Shown here piece after piece: positions 50,232-61,432 of a stretch of 64,000 nt of DNA. The notes under the pieces are model-generated. The model saw only the letters and a list, made by a program, of their open reading frames with translations, was not told the DNA's origin and searched no databases. Source of the stretch: Punica granatum (Eukaryota > Streptophyta > Magnoliopsida > Myrtales > Lythraceae); the NCBI RefSeq assembly GCF_007655135.1, contig NC_045127.1, positions 9,185,001-9,249,000 on the forward strand, in the 5' to 3' direction. The first letter of the stretch is position 1. Every line of letters begins with the position of its first letter. The position numbers were made by a program, and so were the translations under genes.

Positions 50232-51657
50232 TCAACAGGAAGAACCATCTTTGCCACCCTTCCAACCTGATGAATCACCATCAAGCTTCACATCCCCTAT
50301 TCGAGGCGAGCTGTCTTCAATCTTCATCTCCCTGATCTGAGCCTCAATTCCTTTTCTGTCAACCAAGTCCACTTGGTTATGAACTCCCGTCATCTCAGAC
50401 CCGTTTTGATTGTGAATTCCCACACCCGAGCTCCCAACAAAACCATTTCCCACACCTGAGCTCCCAACAAAACCATTCACATAGACAGGTGCCGGGACAT
50501 AGGAGGGGTTCCTCGGAATAACCGAATATGGGCCCCAATAATTGCACATCACATAAGGAACAAAACCAGGTTTGCTATATCCTGAGAAGACGCCATAACT
50601 TGGAAGGGGACCGTATGCAGGATAATAAGGGAAATAACTGCCTGGAGTTTGACTGCTTTCAGGTCCAGTTCCCACATGACCATTGGAGTAACAACTGCCG
50701 TTTACATACTCATTCAGTTTTTTTGGCACCGCCCTCTTGACCTCCACATACCTGCCATTGAGATTATAGTAGTTCTTCTGCATAACTTCCTTGACGGAAT
50801 TCTCCGATTCAAAGGTGACAAACCCAAAACCCCTTGGCTTTCGGGTCACATTGTCTTGCATAATCACAACATCAGTAGTTTCACCGAACCTCTCGAAGAA
50901 TCTCTTGAACTCGTCCCGAGTCAGACTAGCTGGTAAGCCCCCAACAAAGATCTTTCTGGTCCTGAAATCGACGCCATTATCACCACCATTCGCTCCAAAC
51001 CCATTAACTTGTTGGTCAACTGGTGGATCTTGTGGAATTGGGGTGTGATCTGTTCGCGGCGTTGGCCTCTTGACTATCACCTGAACATGCGGCGTTGGCC
51101 TCTTGACAATCACCTGAACATTTAACTAAGAAAGTTCAAAACTTGAAGATGCGAGAAAAGATCAAACATAGGCACATAAACCCGAACTTCGTATCAAGGA
51201 AGACTGAGCGGCCCTCAATTTAGATACAACGATTTTACTCGGTCCCCATAGATTTACCCAAGACAAGAACCATTCTTGTTCATACCTTCCTTGTCGAGCA
51301 ATTACAGGGAAATTAACACAATGAAATGGCAAACTAAACCTAAACTACGTAAATTTGTCTGCAATAACCATCGAACAGCTACATTTTATTTTACTCCGAA
51401 AATATCGAAACTTTCGGCAGAAGTCGACCTACCGTCTTTCCCAGAATGGTGTGCTCGTTATCGTCTATGGCTTTGTTAGCCGAAGACGGGTCAGAGAACC
51501 AGACAAATCCATGCCCCCGGGAGTTCCTGGTGATCCTGTCCCTGATGACGAAGGCGCGAAGAACGGCACCGTATTTGCTGAAATGCTGCGCCAGCGCGTC
51601 CTCCTCGACCTCCCTGGGGAGGCCTGCCACGAAGATCTTGGCCTCTTCGGATTCCAT
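50232..51657 (-). CDS. hnRNP-like RNA-binding protein with two RRM domains (2 exons)
   Basis: Exon 1 is 51657-51433 and exon 2 is 51113-50232, giving about 368 aa. RRM1 is near the N-terminus with RNP2 IFVAGL (residues 8-13) and RNP1 RGHGFVWF (47-54). RRM2 has RNP2 IFVGGL (130-135) and RNP1 RGFGFVTF (169-176). The tail is rich in Gly, Ser, Asn, Tyr and Pro, as in plant hnRNP A/B-like proteins. The splice is GGAAAGACG|GTAGGT to TTCAG|GTGATT, in phase 0. The exon-2 acceptor lies in a 33-bp tandem duplication, so a second in-frame acceptor exists 33 nt downstream. A 30-bp duplication in the tail repeats NGFVGSSGVG. Family knowledge: nuclear proteins in pre-mRNA processing or transport. No specific orthologue is named. 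Confidence 0.9.
50419..50478 (-). repeat. 30-bp tandem duplication in the hnRNP-like coding sequence
   Basis: Two units starting at 50419 and 50449 are identical except for about two bases and encode a repeated NGFVGSSGVG decapeptide in the Gly-rich tail. Confidence 0.85.
51056..51121 (-). repeat. 33-bp tandem duplication spanning the intron 1 acceptor of the hnRNP-like gene
   Basis: Two adjacent 33-bp units (51089-51121 and 51056-51088) differ at one base. Each contains TTCAGGTGAT, so each carries a CAG|GT acceptor. The upstream acceptor is preceded by a T-rich tract. Use of either keeps the frame and changes the protein by 11 residues. Confidence 0.9.
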
Positions 51658-52177
51658 GGCGCCCAGAACGCCGGAGGAAACGAGTGATCGGTTGGACTAA
51701 AGAGCGCAGGAGACCTAATTCGACACCTCTCAAGAGCAGAGCAAAACCCTAGAACAGTTTCCTCAGGGTTTAGCAGGGAAGACGATACCGAGCGAATCTG
51801 CGCTGACAGTTTGACCCCTTCAAAAGTCAAGTCAAAGGCTTCTGTAACCCGTTCTTGTCGGATCCGCCACACTGATGCGGTCCGGGTCGGGTCTCATATT
51901 TTTATCTCATAGCATATGTTGGGATACGACGTCGTTTGTATGATATATATATTCACTTGAGTTTTTCATTTGCATGGAGTTTGGCTCACGAGTTAGTAAT
52001 TGTCTAATTGAGGGGATTAAAATTGACAAAAAAAAAAAGAAATTAGCTGAATCAACATTGAGATGTTGATCCAAATTATTATTTTTACTTGGATTTCCAA
52101 ATAAACATAAAATCAAATAGCACGGTTTGTAAGAAAATTCAAATACCTCTGATATTATATGAATGACATTCGGTCCG
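51658..52177 (-). promoter_or_regulatory. 5' leader and promoter region of the hnRNP-like gene
   Basis: Lies just upstream of the start codon on the minus strand. The first 250 bases are GC-richer and probably transcribed. No clear TATA box was found. The hAT element that starts at 52186 lies about 530 bp upstream of the ATG. Confidence 0.35.
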
Positions 52178-52189
52178 CCTGTGATTAGG

Positions 52190-52660
52190 GATGGTACTGA
52201 GGAGGGTTTGGGATGGCTCTATCCATTCTATACCCATACCCATTAAGAAAAGTAAATCTTAAACTTTTCCCAAACCCGTTAAGAATTTAAAGGAAAATTC
52301 TCAAATCCTTCCTACTAATTTAACGGATACCCATTGGGAATCCTTTTTTGGTACTGAAGAGGATTTGGGATGGCTCTATCCATTTTATACCCATACCCGT
52401 TAAGAAAAGTAAATCTTAAACTTTTCCCAAACCCGTTAAGAATTTAAAGGAAAATTCTCAAATCCTTCCTACTAATTTAACGGATACCCATTGGGAATCC
52501 TTTTTTGGTACTGAAGAGGATTTGGGATGGCTCTATCCATTTTATACCCATACCCGTTAAGAAAAGTCAATCTTAAACCTTTCCCAAACCCGTTAAGAGT
52601 TTAAAGGAAAATTCTCAAACCTTTCCTACTAATTTAACGGATACCCACTAACAACCCTTT
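52190..52660 (+). repeat. Tandem array, three copies of about 156 bp
   Basis: Units are marked by TTGGGATGGCTCTATCCATT, with the shared GGGATGG at about 52212, 52367 and 52524 (periods 155 and 157). Each unit also has ACCCGTTAAGAATTTAAAGG-like and TAACGGATACCCA segments. The copies differ by only a few bases, so amplification is recent relative to the rest of the element. Confidence 0.85.
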
Positions 52661-52803
52661 TTTTGCCCAATAATAAGTATGTGAGAAAATTTTGTATGAA
52701 TTTATCATAACATCTAATTTATAGGAAATGATTTAATATAGTAAAAGTATTCAAATACAAATATAAATTCAGACAAATAATTGTACAAAAGAAAATAAAT
52801 CGC

Positions 52804-53214
52804 AACACTTGTAAGTTTATAACATGTTTGGGAAAAACGAATCACAACACTTATAAGTTCAAAATTACAATCAACTATATTCTTCCACAGATTTATCATT
52901 ACAATTATTACTATTTTTTCTTTTTTCTTTTTTTTAATAATAGTATTTCACTCATATTTTTTTCTAATAACTTTTCAAATCAATTTTTAATAATAAATTT
53001 CACATATACTTACATATATATATATATATATTTTTTTTTTCAATATTTATAATAATTATTTTTTGTCTTTTCTTATTCCCTAAAATTGAATTGAGTTGAG
53101 TTAAAATTTCAACTCAAAAACCAAATACACTATTATTATTTTTGAACACATTTTGAACTTATAAGTGTTGTGATTCATTTTTCTTAAACATGTTATGAAC
53201 TTATAACACTAAAC
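52804..53214. mobile_element. Fold-back element nested in the hAT element
   Basis: Inverted arms of about 62 bp (52804-52865 and 53150-53214) share AACACTTATAAGTTCAAAAT and ATAACATGTTT. The interior is AT-rich with an (AT)n run near 53018-53031. No flanking duplication was resolved. Confidence 0.65.
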
Positions 53215-53542
53215 AAGTATACAATACTTTCAAATTCATAACACTAAACAAGTATACAAATACTAGAAATTAAAATTAAAATAAATGGAAAAAAGGGAAC
53301 ATAACGAATGTTGTTTTAAAAATGTGAGTAATACGAGGGTAATTTAATAAATTTATGATTAATGGATTTGGGACGGGTTTTTAGATAAAAACCCTTAACC
53401 ATTCCTAAACCCTACAGGTTTTGACCTCAAATCCTTAAACTCTTCTCATAACCCAAATGATAAAACTCGTTATTCACCTATAAGGATTCGGCTCAGGTGA
53501 AATACATGTTTACATAAACCTAGTGCCATCCTTACCCGTGAT

Positions 53543-56500
53543 GAACCCGACCCGATCCAACACGAGTTTGGAACTCGACTCTCTTTTGTGCGATAAATAT
53601 GGAATTGACCACTAGTCGATTCTCGGTTACTTGGGTATTGAACATAAGACTGATATATACATGTGCCCATGCATGTATGGGGTGTGTATGTATGCTGCAA
53701 TGCACTGAGTAAGTGCAAGAGAGTGAACGTGAGTGAATTGGAGAAAATTTTGAAGAGTGTTGTGCTCCCATTAGAGATAGTGTAAGTTCTTGTGTTATGA
53801 ATCGAGATTGGTTCCCGCTCAATTACGTAGTGACAATCCATCGTCGGTACCGTTCGTGGACATTCTTGTACGAGAATTGGTACGTGATCAGTTCCGTTCA
53901 ATGATTTCACTTGAACCCGGTAAAAGCACCTAGAGGTAACTAAAATTTTATCTCAATTAATTATATCTGCTTATTGGCATGTGGCCTTGTGTGTCAGATT
54001 TGCCAATATTATAATATTAATTTATATTAAAAATTGATATAATATCTAGAGCGACTAGCTCCAAAGAGCCATCGCCCAAGGCATGGACCCTAGGTTGGGT
54101 TCAGTGGCCTCGGGCTAACCTAGCCCTGGGGTCGGGAGACCTGCTTTAGGTGAACCTAAAGCTTGGGGGCCTTGGGTTAGAGAGGATACAGAGAAGTTCT
54201 CTCTCTCTCTCTCTCTATCTAACTTAGGGTTCCAAATCCAAGTCCCACTTTTGCCTAGCCTAAGGCTCTTGATCCTTTGGCTGGTTTGCGACCCATAGTT
54301 GAGCACAACGCAGGGCTCGTGAGCACCAAGGTCGCATTGAGTCGAGGCTTTGGAAGCCTCAAATACTCGCGAGCATGGCCTTTTCAAGGCCAGATTTGGT
54401 TGCATAAGGGCCAAATCTGGCTTTTTCAGCACAAGGTTGAATGAGCTAGGTGCTTTGACGTTTCGCCGAAGGTAGGGCAGTTGCAACATCGACGGGAAGG
54501 TGTTAGAGCTGCATTTAAGGTTGAGCTGAGAATAATACTAGTTCGTGAAAATTGAAAATAAATCTAGGATCATGTGATATATCATTATATGGTATTTTTC
54601 CATTATTAAGTCCAATCCTTAAATGGGATGAAATCATCAATTCTAATGAGTATAACGTTGCAACTTGCAACATGGGATTCTTTCTGAGAACCTTCTACAC
54701 CCCATGCCCAATTTACAGGCTGTACCTTTCCAATTAGTCCATAAGGATCGGACACCCATATTCCAGGACCTCTATAATAATAACATGATGGAAGGCCCAG
54801 ATATACATACGTGTTAGAACTGTTAGAGTTAATGATCAATATTAATAACAAAAGCTACAAAATTTAGTAGAAGATATTGTTAAAATAGTATCTGAAAAAA
54901 AATTTCTGAAAAACGGATTTGCATGTCAAAAATCTTTTCATCCAATTCTTTGTATTGCAGGTTTCGTGAAGCATGTCTTCTCGAAATAATTGTTATTAAA
55001 AAAAAAATACCGTCCAAACACTACAATTCCTTAATTTGATCCAATGCCACAAACTATTCCTCTTCCTCAACTTGAAAGTGTCGTTTTCCAAATGAAGCTA
55101 ATTTTCCTAAAGAAAAAAGGACCACTATGTACATATATATAAAGGAGTGTGTATGTGTTTCACTCCTATGTAGTTTGAAGACCCCAGATCTCGAGTTCGA
55201 ATCCCCTAAAACATATGCTACGGGGGCTCTTTGGCTTGAGCCGGAGGCCATCTCCAACTTTTGTGAACTGTATTGGGCCTCTGGTGGTGCTATGCTAACG
55301 GGGTCATGGCTTATTTCGATGTTCAGTTCGTTTGACATTTTCGCGGTTGAATACGAGAGCCGAACATAGCGTAGCGGAGGGCGACAATGTTATCATAACT
55401 GCTGTCTATCAAATTAGAAGATGAATGAATTTATTAAGAAAAATGAATGTATATGTCTGTCAATTACAACCTTCCTTAAATGCAGATCCCTATAACTATG
55501 AGGTGTCAATACAATATGATTTCATTTGTCAAGTCCTTATTAATGATTGACTCGAAAAATTACCTATCCATAAACTTACTTTGCTCTACATGGCGCCATT
55601 TGATATATTGCTCATGTTTTTAATATTGTATGTTTATGGACTCTTATTGTCAATCTCGAGTTTTTAAATTACATATTAAAAAGAAAAGAAAAGAAAAGAA
55701 ATTTTGAAAACATCATCTGTGGGTCCGGCCTCAAGTTGTATTGCCTTCATGGTTTGGGCCACTCGTTCGGAACGAACTTACATGCTATTAAAGTTTTGAT
55801 TGATGCTTGTACGGGGCTTTTGCCCCCCTCTATCACCGAAAAAAAAAATTGATTGATGAGAACACGCACCAGGAATCTCATAATTCATAAAATGTACATT
55901 AATTTTCTAGAACAGTTCGACGGGCATCGTTTTAAGATCAGTACATGATATTATCCTTTCGCGGAGCCAAATTCACGGTACAGACGATTAACCCGTGCTT
56001 AAATATTAAATAAGTTTACGAAACTGTTGCATCTGAAAAAGAAATTCCTTATGCACCCGAATTTACTGATGACTTTTATACAAAATTGATAAAGGGTTTT
56101 CCATGGAAATCGACGTGTCGTCGTAGGGGCTCTCAATCTTTTATCCGATCTAACAGACAGTTGGTGCGCATTGATCGTGTGACAGAGTACGCACGTTGCA
56201 GGGTGCCAGCCAGCAGAAGAAGCCAATGTTGGGCCTGAAGCAAGCGAGGTTAGGGTTCGCTTCCTCTTCGCCGACAGCCTTCGCTCTGGGCCCTCACTGG
56301 CCCACTCCTCCCTTTAATCATTGAAGGCCTTTTCCCCCACACAATTGGTGGGCCCCCACCCACGCTCTGATATTTTCGTTTTTTTGTTTTGTTTTTCTGT
56401 TTTGTTTTTGTGTTGGGGGAGGGACACTCTGCAGCCAGTACCACGGTCACTCCCTGCACCCATTTTCGTTTCCCCGCATTTTGGATCCCAACGGAGACCC

Positions 56501-58139
56501 CGTGGATCCATTGCGAAGTAAAACAAGAGAAATTAAAAGGACAAGAGATTCCTCGTTAATGATAATTAAACTCAGAACATCTTAATTTGTGGTCGAGGGC
56601 AAGCGACACTGCCGTTAATCCTTTTATCTCTCATTTTCTTTTTTCCGATCTTTAAATTCTTTACCCGTCTCGTGTTCTTTTTCCCCCATGTTTTACACGG
56701 GTGTAATTGTAATCCTGCAAAAGGGAAAGTCAGTTAATAAGCGACAAAAAGGAGGACAAGATGACTTGGGGAATTCAAGCTCCTTACCTTTTAACTCGAC
56801 ACGAGGATTTTTCTAGCTGATGCCCTCGTGACGTAGGACATGTGCCGTTACGTATATATTACAAATATATATACTATGTTGAGAGTTGAAAACGCTGTGA
56901 CTATTCTTTTTTTTCGATGAAATGACCCGACTATTCGTATTTTAACAGGTGAATTTTGATAAATCCAAATGTAAATTCGATAAATTTGTTTTTTGGGATA
57001 TTATCCTACGAAGTATAGATTAGAAAAACCATTCTCTTAACTTGATATCTAACAAAACCTTGTGAAACCATGTCTTTACTGACATGAATAATCAACGAAG
57101 ATTTATTAGATCATCAGTTTTCTTATAGATTGCATTTTGTCAGTAGCAGAAATGTCTGTCATACGTGAATATTATGGTCTTATAAAAAATATATTGATAT
57201 TACGTCCTGGTATATACAAGAAGAAGGTTAGTGCTGTACAAATTTTAAAATTTAAAATGAAAAAGTTGTTGTTGGTTTCTCTTTATTCAAAGGCACAACA
57301 TGGGGAAGAATGGACCACGCTTTTGAATTAGTAAAGATCTATATTGGAAAAATGAGAACCGAGGTCAGTACGAGTCTAAAACTCATCAACCGTGCTCATT
57401 GTGTGAATTGAGATCCGAATATTTTATCCTGTCGTTAGTATAAACTCCTTTCACTCTTACTAAACAAATGAAAGTAAAATTACGGTAGAGGTAACGTTTG
57501 TCTCGAGGGTCCATGGCGATAGTACCACTGTGGCACCAAGAAAAGCCTCCTCAATTAAGGCCATCATACCAACCCCCTTTGGATACATAACATGTCCGTT
57601 CCTTTCTTAGTAAATATATGCATTAATTGAGGAACTACAAGTCTTCGTGTCCATCTTATGCTCCCATGCATGATGCACACTTACATACATACGTTACATA
57701 TCACGTATACATATATACATACACATATGATAAATTAATCAATGCGAAGAAAGAAGTTGGGGTTCTTAATTTGGTTCCACGCCTCCATATATATTTGACA
57801 TTTATTAGGCGAATCTACACCATATACGTGTTGAGGCTTTTATGCTATGTATTAATGATGACTATTTAAAGTTGTGTCCCCTCAACCCTCAACACCCCGA
57901 CTCTTTGCTATGAATTTATGTCTAATAAAGATTTTGCTTCAACCTAACGTCTATATTAGGGGATTTTCCAACTATATTTGTTCGTGTGAAATGTCCTATT
58001 GATGTTTGATTTCAATCTACTCAACTTGGGAGACAATATTGGTCCAATAATAATAATATCTTAGTGCCCTCATCCCACTTGACTTGATATGACTTGACAG
58101 GCCCGATTCATCAATTGAATTCATATATTTTAAAGGATT
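53543..58139. other. Intergenic DNA with possible decayed retroelements, no gene seen
   Basis: The GC-richer block 54050-54500 contains short inverted repeats and a perfect 11-bp stem (54389-54421), and may be a decayed LTR-type sequence. A tRNA-like B box (CGAGTTCGAATCCCC) is at 55193-55207. A stretch ending in GCCCCCCTCTATCACCG plus an A run (about 55720-55850) resembles the 3' end of a truncated LINE. A short frame near 56230 matches nothing known. Confidence 0.35.
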
Positions 58140-58141
58140 TA

Positions 58142-58356
58142 TTGTGCCATATAATCTAATGTTGACAGATATTCTTGAATCTATTTCAACGTTATTTTTT
58201 TACCTAAGGTATTTCAATATTGCTATTTTTGTTTCACCAATTATCCCTTAGGGCTAGATGGTGACATTAAATTAGCAACGTTGGAATACCTCATGCAAAA
58301 AATCGACATTGAAATAAATATAAAAATATCTATCAACGTTAGACTATATGGTGCAA
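58142..58356. mobile_element. Near-complete palindrome MITE with TA target-site duplication
   Basis: The 215-bp element is an inverted repeat over almost its whole length, centred at 58249 (CCCTTAGGG). The two 107-bp arms are roughly 80% identical by eye. The ends are TTGTGCCATATA and, reverse-complemented, TTGCACCATATA. TA flanks both sides (58140-58141 and 58357-58358). Fold-back structure with a TA duplication suggests a Stowaway (Tc1/mariner-type) MITE. Confidence 0.75.
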
Positions 58357-58575
58357 TATATATTATTTTAAATTCACTACCAAAAATTCCTTCATTTCCG
58401 ATTAATGACCCACAGCCTCAAGTAATGGGGACAAATGAGATACATACTAGATGAAGAGTTTCACCACAAAAAAACAGAAAACAAAAACAAAAACTTATAA
58501 AGAAAAAAGTTATAACGACTTTAAATTAAATCTAATGATACTTTATAAATTAATTAACCGGCAACAATGTGCATA

Positions 58576-59865
58576 TATATATATATAGATACTAATAGGA
58601 TTTCTCGTGTAATATACAGGGAAACTAATAAATAAAATCATGCACAATATATATAGCCCATTTTATCTTTTGTTTTCTTTAGTTTATAAAAAATAAAAAT
58701 AAAACGATGAAAAAATACATTTCAAATTTATTATTCGGTATATCGATTGTGAAAGATGGAAAACATGTATACTTACTTCATAGTTAAATTCAACTTCAAT
58801 TTAATGCAATCATTATAAAGATTTGAAAATTTTGACAATTCAATGTCATTATTAAAAATACATTATATATTCTTCGACCGACTCTTATTATGCCATTATA
58901 TTGATGCATCTAATCCATAATATTGTTGAATTATTCAAGTTCCATAAGTAACAATCCTTATTTAAATACTTTATAAATCAATCGATAAGATTGAATTAAG
59001 AACTATATTATATTATTTTGTGATATTATTATTATTACTATTACTACTACTATTGTAACAACTACTTCCTTCATGGTTATGTAATTTCCACATTTACATT
59101 AGTCATATAATCCATAATATTGTTGGCTTATTCAAGTTCCATAAATAATAATCCCTATTTAAGTACTTTATAAATCGGCCTATAAGATTGAATTAAGAAC
59201 TATATTATATTATTATTTTATGGTATTATTTTATATTATTATTATTACTACTTACTTCATGGTTAAGTAATGTCTATATTTACATTAGGTTATTCGCATT
59301 TAAAAATAATAATAAAAGAGAAACTCGAGAGCATGAAGAGCGAATGTACTCTCTGCAAGAACTTCCGAAATGCTTATGGTTTATATATATACTAATAGGG
59401 TTGCCCATGCAGTGCACGGAGAAACTAATAAATAAAATCATGCACAGTATATATATGATAGAAAACATATATTACTTACTTCATAGTTAAATTCTATTTC
59501 AATTTAATTCAATAATTATAAAAACATCTGAAATTTTTGATAATTTAATATTCTTATTAATAATACAGTGATATATGCTTTGACCGACCCTTATTATACC
59601 ATTATATTGATGCATTTTATCCAGAATATTGTTAATTTATTCAAATTTCATAAGTAACAATCCCATTAAATACTTTATAAATCAGCCTATAAGATTGAAT
59701 TAAGAATAATTATATTATATTACTTCCTTCATGGTTGAGTAATGTCTATATTCACGTTAATTTATTTTCATTTTTTAAAAATATAAAAGAAAAATTGGAG
59801 AGTATGAAAATCGAACGTACTCTTCACCAAAACTTCCGACATGCTTCTGGTTTATATATATATAT
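58576..59865 (+). repeat. Direct repeats about 800 bp apart, with an internal partial copy
   Basis: The segment starting ACTAATAGG near 58588 recurs near 59388; both go on to AACTAATAAATAAAATCATG, then TTACTTCATAGTTAAATTC and TATTGATGCAT. A third partial copy of the TCCATAATATTGTTG...TATAAGATTGAATTAAGAAC section is at about 59100-59215. The tail ACTTCCGA[A/C]ATGCTT occurs at about 59360 and 59834. All AT-rich and non-coding. Confidence 0.75.
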
Positions 59866-59905
59866 AAATGAACTTGACTACAATATATATAATAAATAGG
59901 GATAT

Positions 59906-60120
59906 AAAGGTAAATTTCTAAATAATTAGGCTTAGAAATATAAATGTGTATATCCATACCTACATACACACACAAAATCTTATATTATTTTGTCAAATAA
60001 AAAGGTGATAAAGGTAAATTTTTAAATAATGTAGGGTTAGAAATATAAATGTGTATATCCATATCTACATACATAAATACATATATATACACACATAACC
60101 TTATATTATTTTGTCAGATT
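59906..60120 (+). repeat. Tandem duplication, period about 104 bp
   Basis: AAAGGTAAATTTCTAAATAA at 59906 recurs with one change at 60010. Both copies continue through TTAGAAATATAAATGTGTAT and end in CTTATATTATTTTGTCA. Confidence 0.8.
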
Positions 60121-60743
60121 ATAATTTAAATTATTTTTCTACCGAATAATAATTTAAGACCCTTAATCTTTGACTGGATTTTCTTTTTAACTTCTTATAA
60201 TATTATAAATCTAATCACAAAATATAAACGAAAATGCAACTTTTCAAAACTATATATATATATATATATATCTAACTAGACTACAAGTTAATAAATGGGG
60301 GTGAAATCGAAAATAAGTAACATGTTATGGTCAAATTATGAAATATTTAAAATTAAATTAATGTAAATATTTATATAATTAATTCATATAAATATAATTA
60401 CATCATTTTCAATATGCACACAATTAATTATAAATATGTTAATTCTACATAATAAGTGGAATTGTAAGGATCTACTCAATTAATTAATATAAAATATTTT
60501 ATATTGATAACTTTTAGTAATATAGATAAATATTACTAAACGTACATTATTCTTAATTTATTTACATTGACTGCATTATATTAAAAATATTTAGAAGTAT
60601 TATATAGCTAAACGTATTAAAACTTAATTAAGTAAATATTTATAAAAAATAATTGGATCATTTCACATCTAAAATTATTCAAATTAATGAAACTTAATTT
60701 ATGTAACATGAGATAAGATGTCCAGACTTTACATCGTATTTTA

Positions 60744-61068
60744 TAGTGTTTAGTTGTAAAGCTAACCATTGTAATCATTTCCCTGAGTTAAAACCTTATT
60801 ATCGTGGTTGGTAAAGATTTTGCATTTGAAGCACATGGAATTCTTAAATTACAATGAAGATTACAATCGTGGAGCCCACATATTATCTCTGTAAAAATAC
60901 ATTATATATTATATTATCACCTACATTCCTAGTAATCTGATATAATTTACCAAATAATAATCTCACATTTCAGCCTACAATTCAGGGAAAATAATTATTC
61001 CATAATTATATTTTTTTCTTCAATCTTCATTTTTTCCTGTAATCTAACAATGCTTGAACCAAACACCC
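60744..61068. mobile_element. Tourist-like MITE with TTA target-site duplication
   Basis: The left end TAGTGTTTAGTTGTAAAGC and the reverse complement of the right end, GGGTGTTTGGTTCAAGC, form imperfect inverted repeats. TTA flanks both sides (60741-60743 and 61069-61071). The 325-bp interior is non-coding. Confidence 0.55.
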
Positions 61069-61350
61069 TTAGATTAAATAAACTTTACTACATTTTTAAA
61101 ATTAGACAGATAAAGTTAACTAGTTGTCTCTAATTAATATATATTATTGGTGCTTATCGATCACTTATCAAAGTGTCCAAAAAGTTTAAATAATGTATCG
61201 AGTTGGTCCAAAAAGTTTTTTTTGCTACTTGATGGTACAAAATGTTTCAAAGTTGTAACATGATAGTACAAACCGTCATCTCGCCATTGACGTCAGTTTT
61301 GTGGGTTCAACGATTGGACGAATATATAAACAAAATTATTAAGTTAGATG

Positions 61351-61432
61351 ACAATGTGGGGTTTTGAACCTCTCCTCTTCTCACTCCATGCGCACAACTA
61401 TGCCTACTCCTTAGCCAACTAGGTAACATGTG
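61351..61432 (-). repeat. tRNA-like SINE fragment
   Basis: Read on the minus strand: TTACCTAGTTGGCTAAGGAG (A-box region), then GAGGTTCAAAACCCC (B-box region), spaced like a tRNA. The acceptor and anticodon arms do not close, so it is not a functional tRNA gene. Confidence 0.45.

Larger units (their letters stand above)
52186..53534. mobile_element. Non-autonomous hAT element with 8-bp target-site duplication and internal array
   Basis: A 1349-bp element. The left end is TAGGGATGGTACTGAGG and the right end, reverse-complemented, is TAAGGATGGCACTAGG. Flanking 8-mers are CCTGTGAT (52178-52185) and CCCGTGAT (53535-53542), a 7 of 8 match. Inside are three copies of a roughly 156-bp tandem repeat (about 52190-52660) and a fold-back element (52804-53214). 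No transposase frame is present. The TIR style and 8-bp duplication fit hAT. Confidence 0.75.

Noticed and set aside
53470..53910. 146-codon minus-strand frame near the hAT element
   Set aside because: Runs from single-copy DNA across the element end and has no known domain.
53542..54500. Solo LTR
   Set aside because: Composition is suggestive but no TG...CA ends with a 5-bp duplication could be found.
55720..55850. LINE 3' end
   Set aside because: The terminal motif and A run are suggestive, but there is no reverse transcriptase frame and no target-site duplication, so it is mentioned only as a possibility.
59280..59975. Two similar short minus-strand frames
   Set aside because: They share sequence only because they sit in the two copies of the direct repeat; the composition is non-coding.
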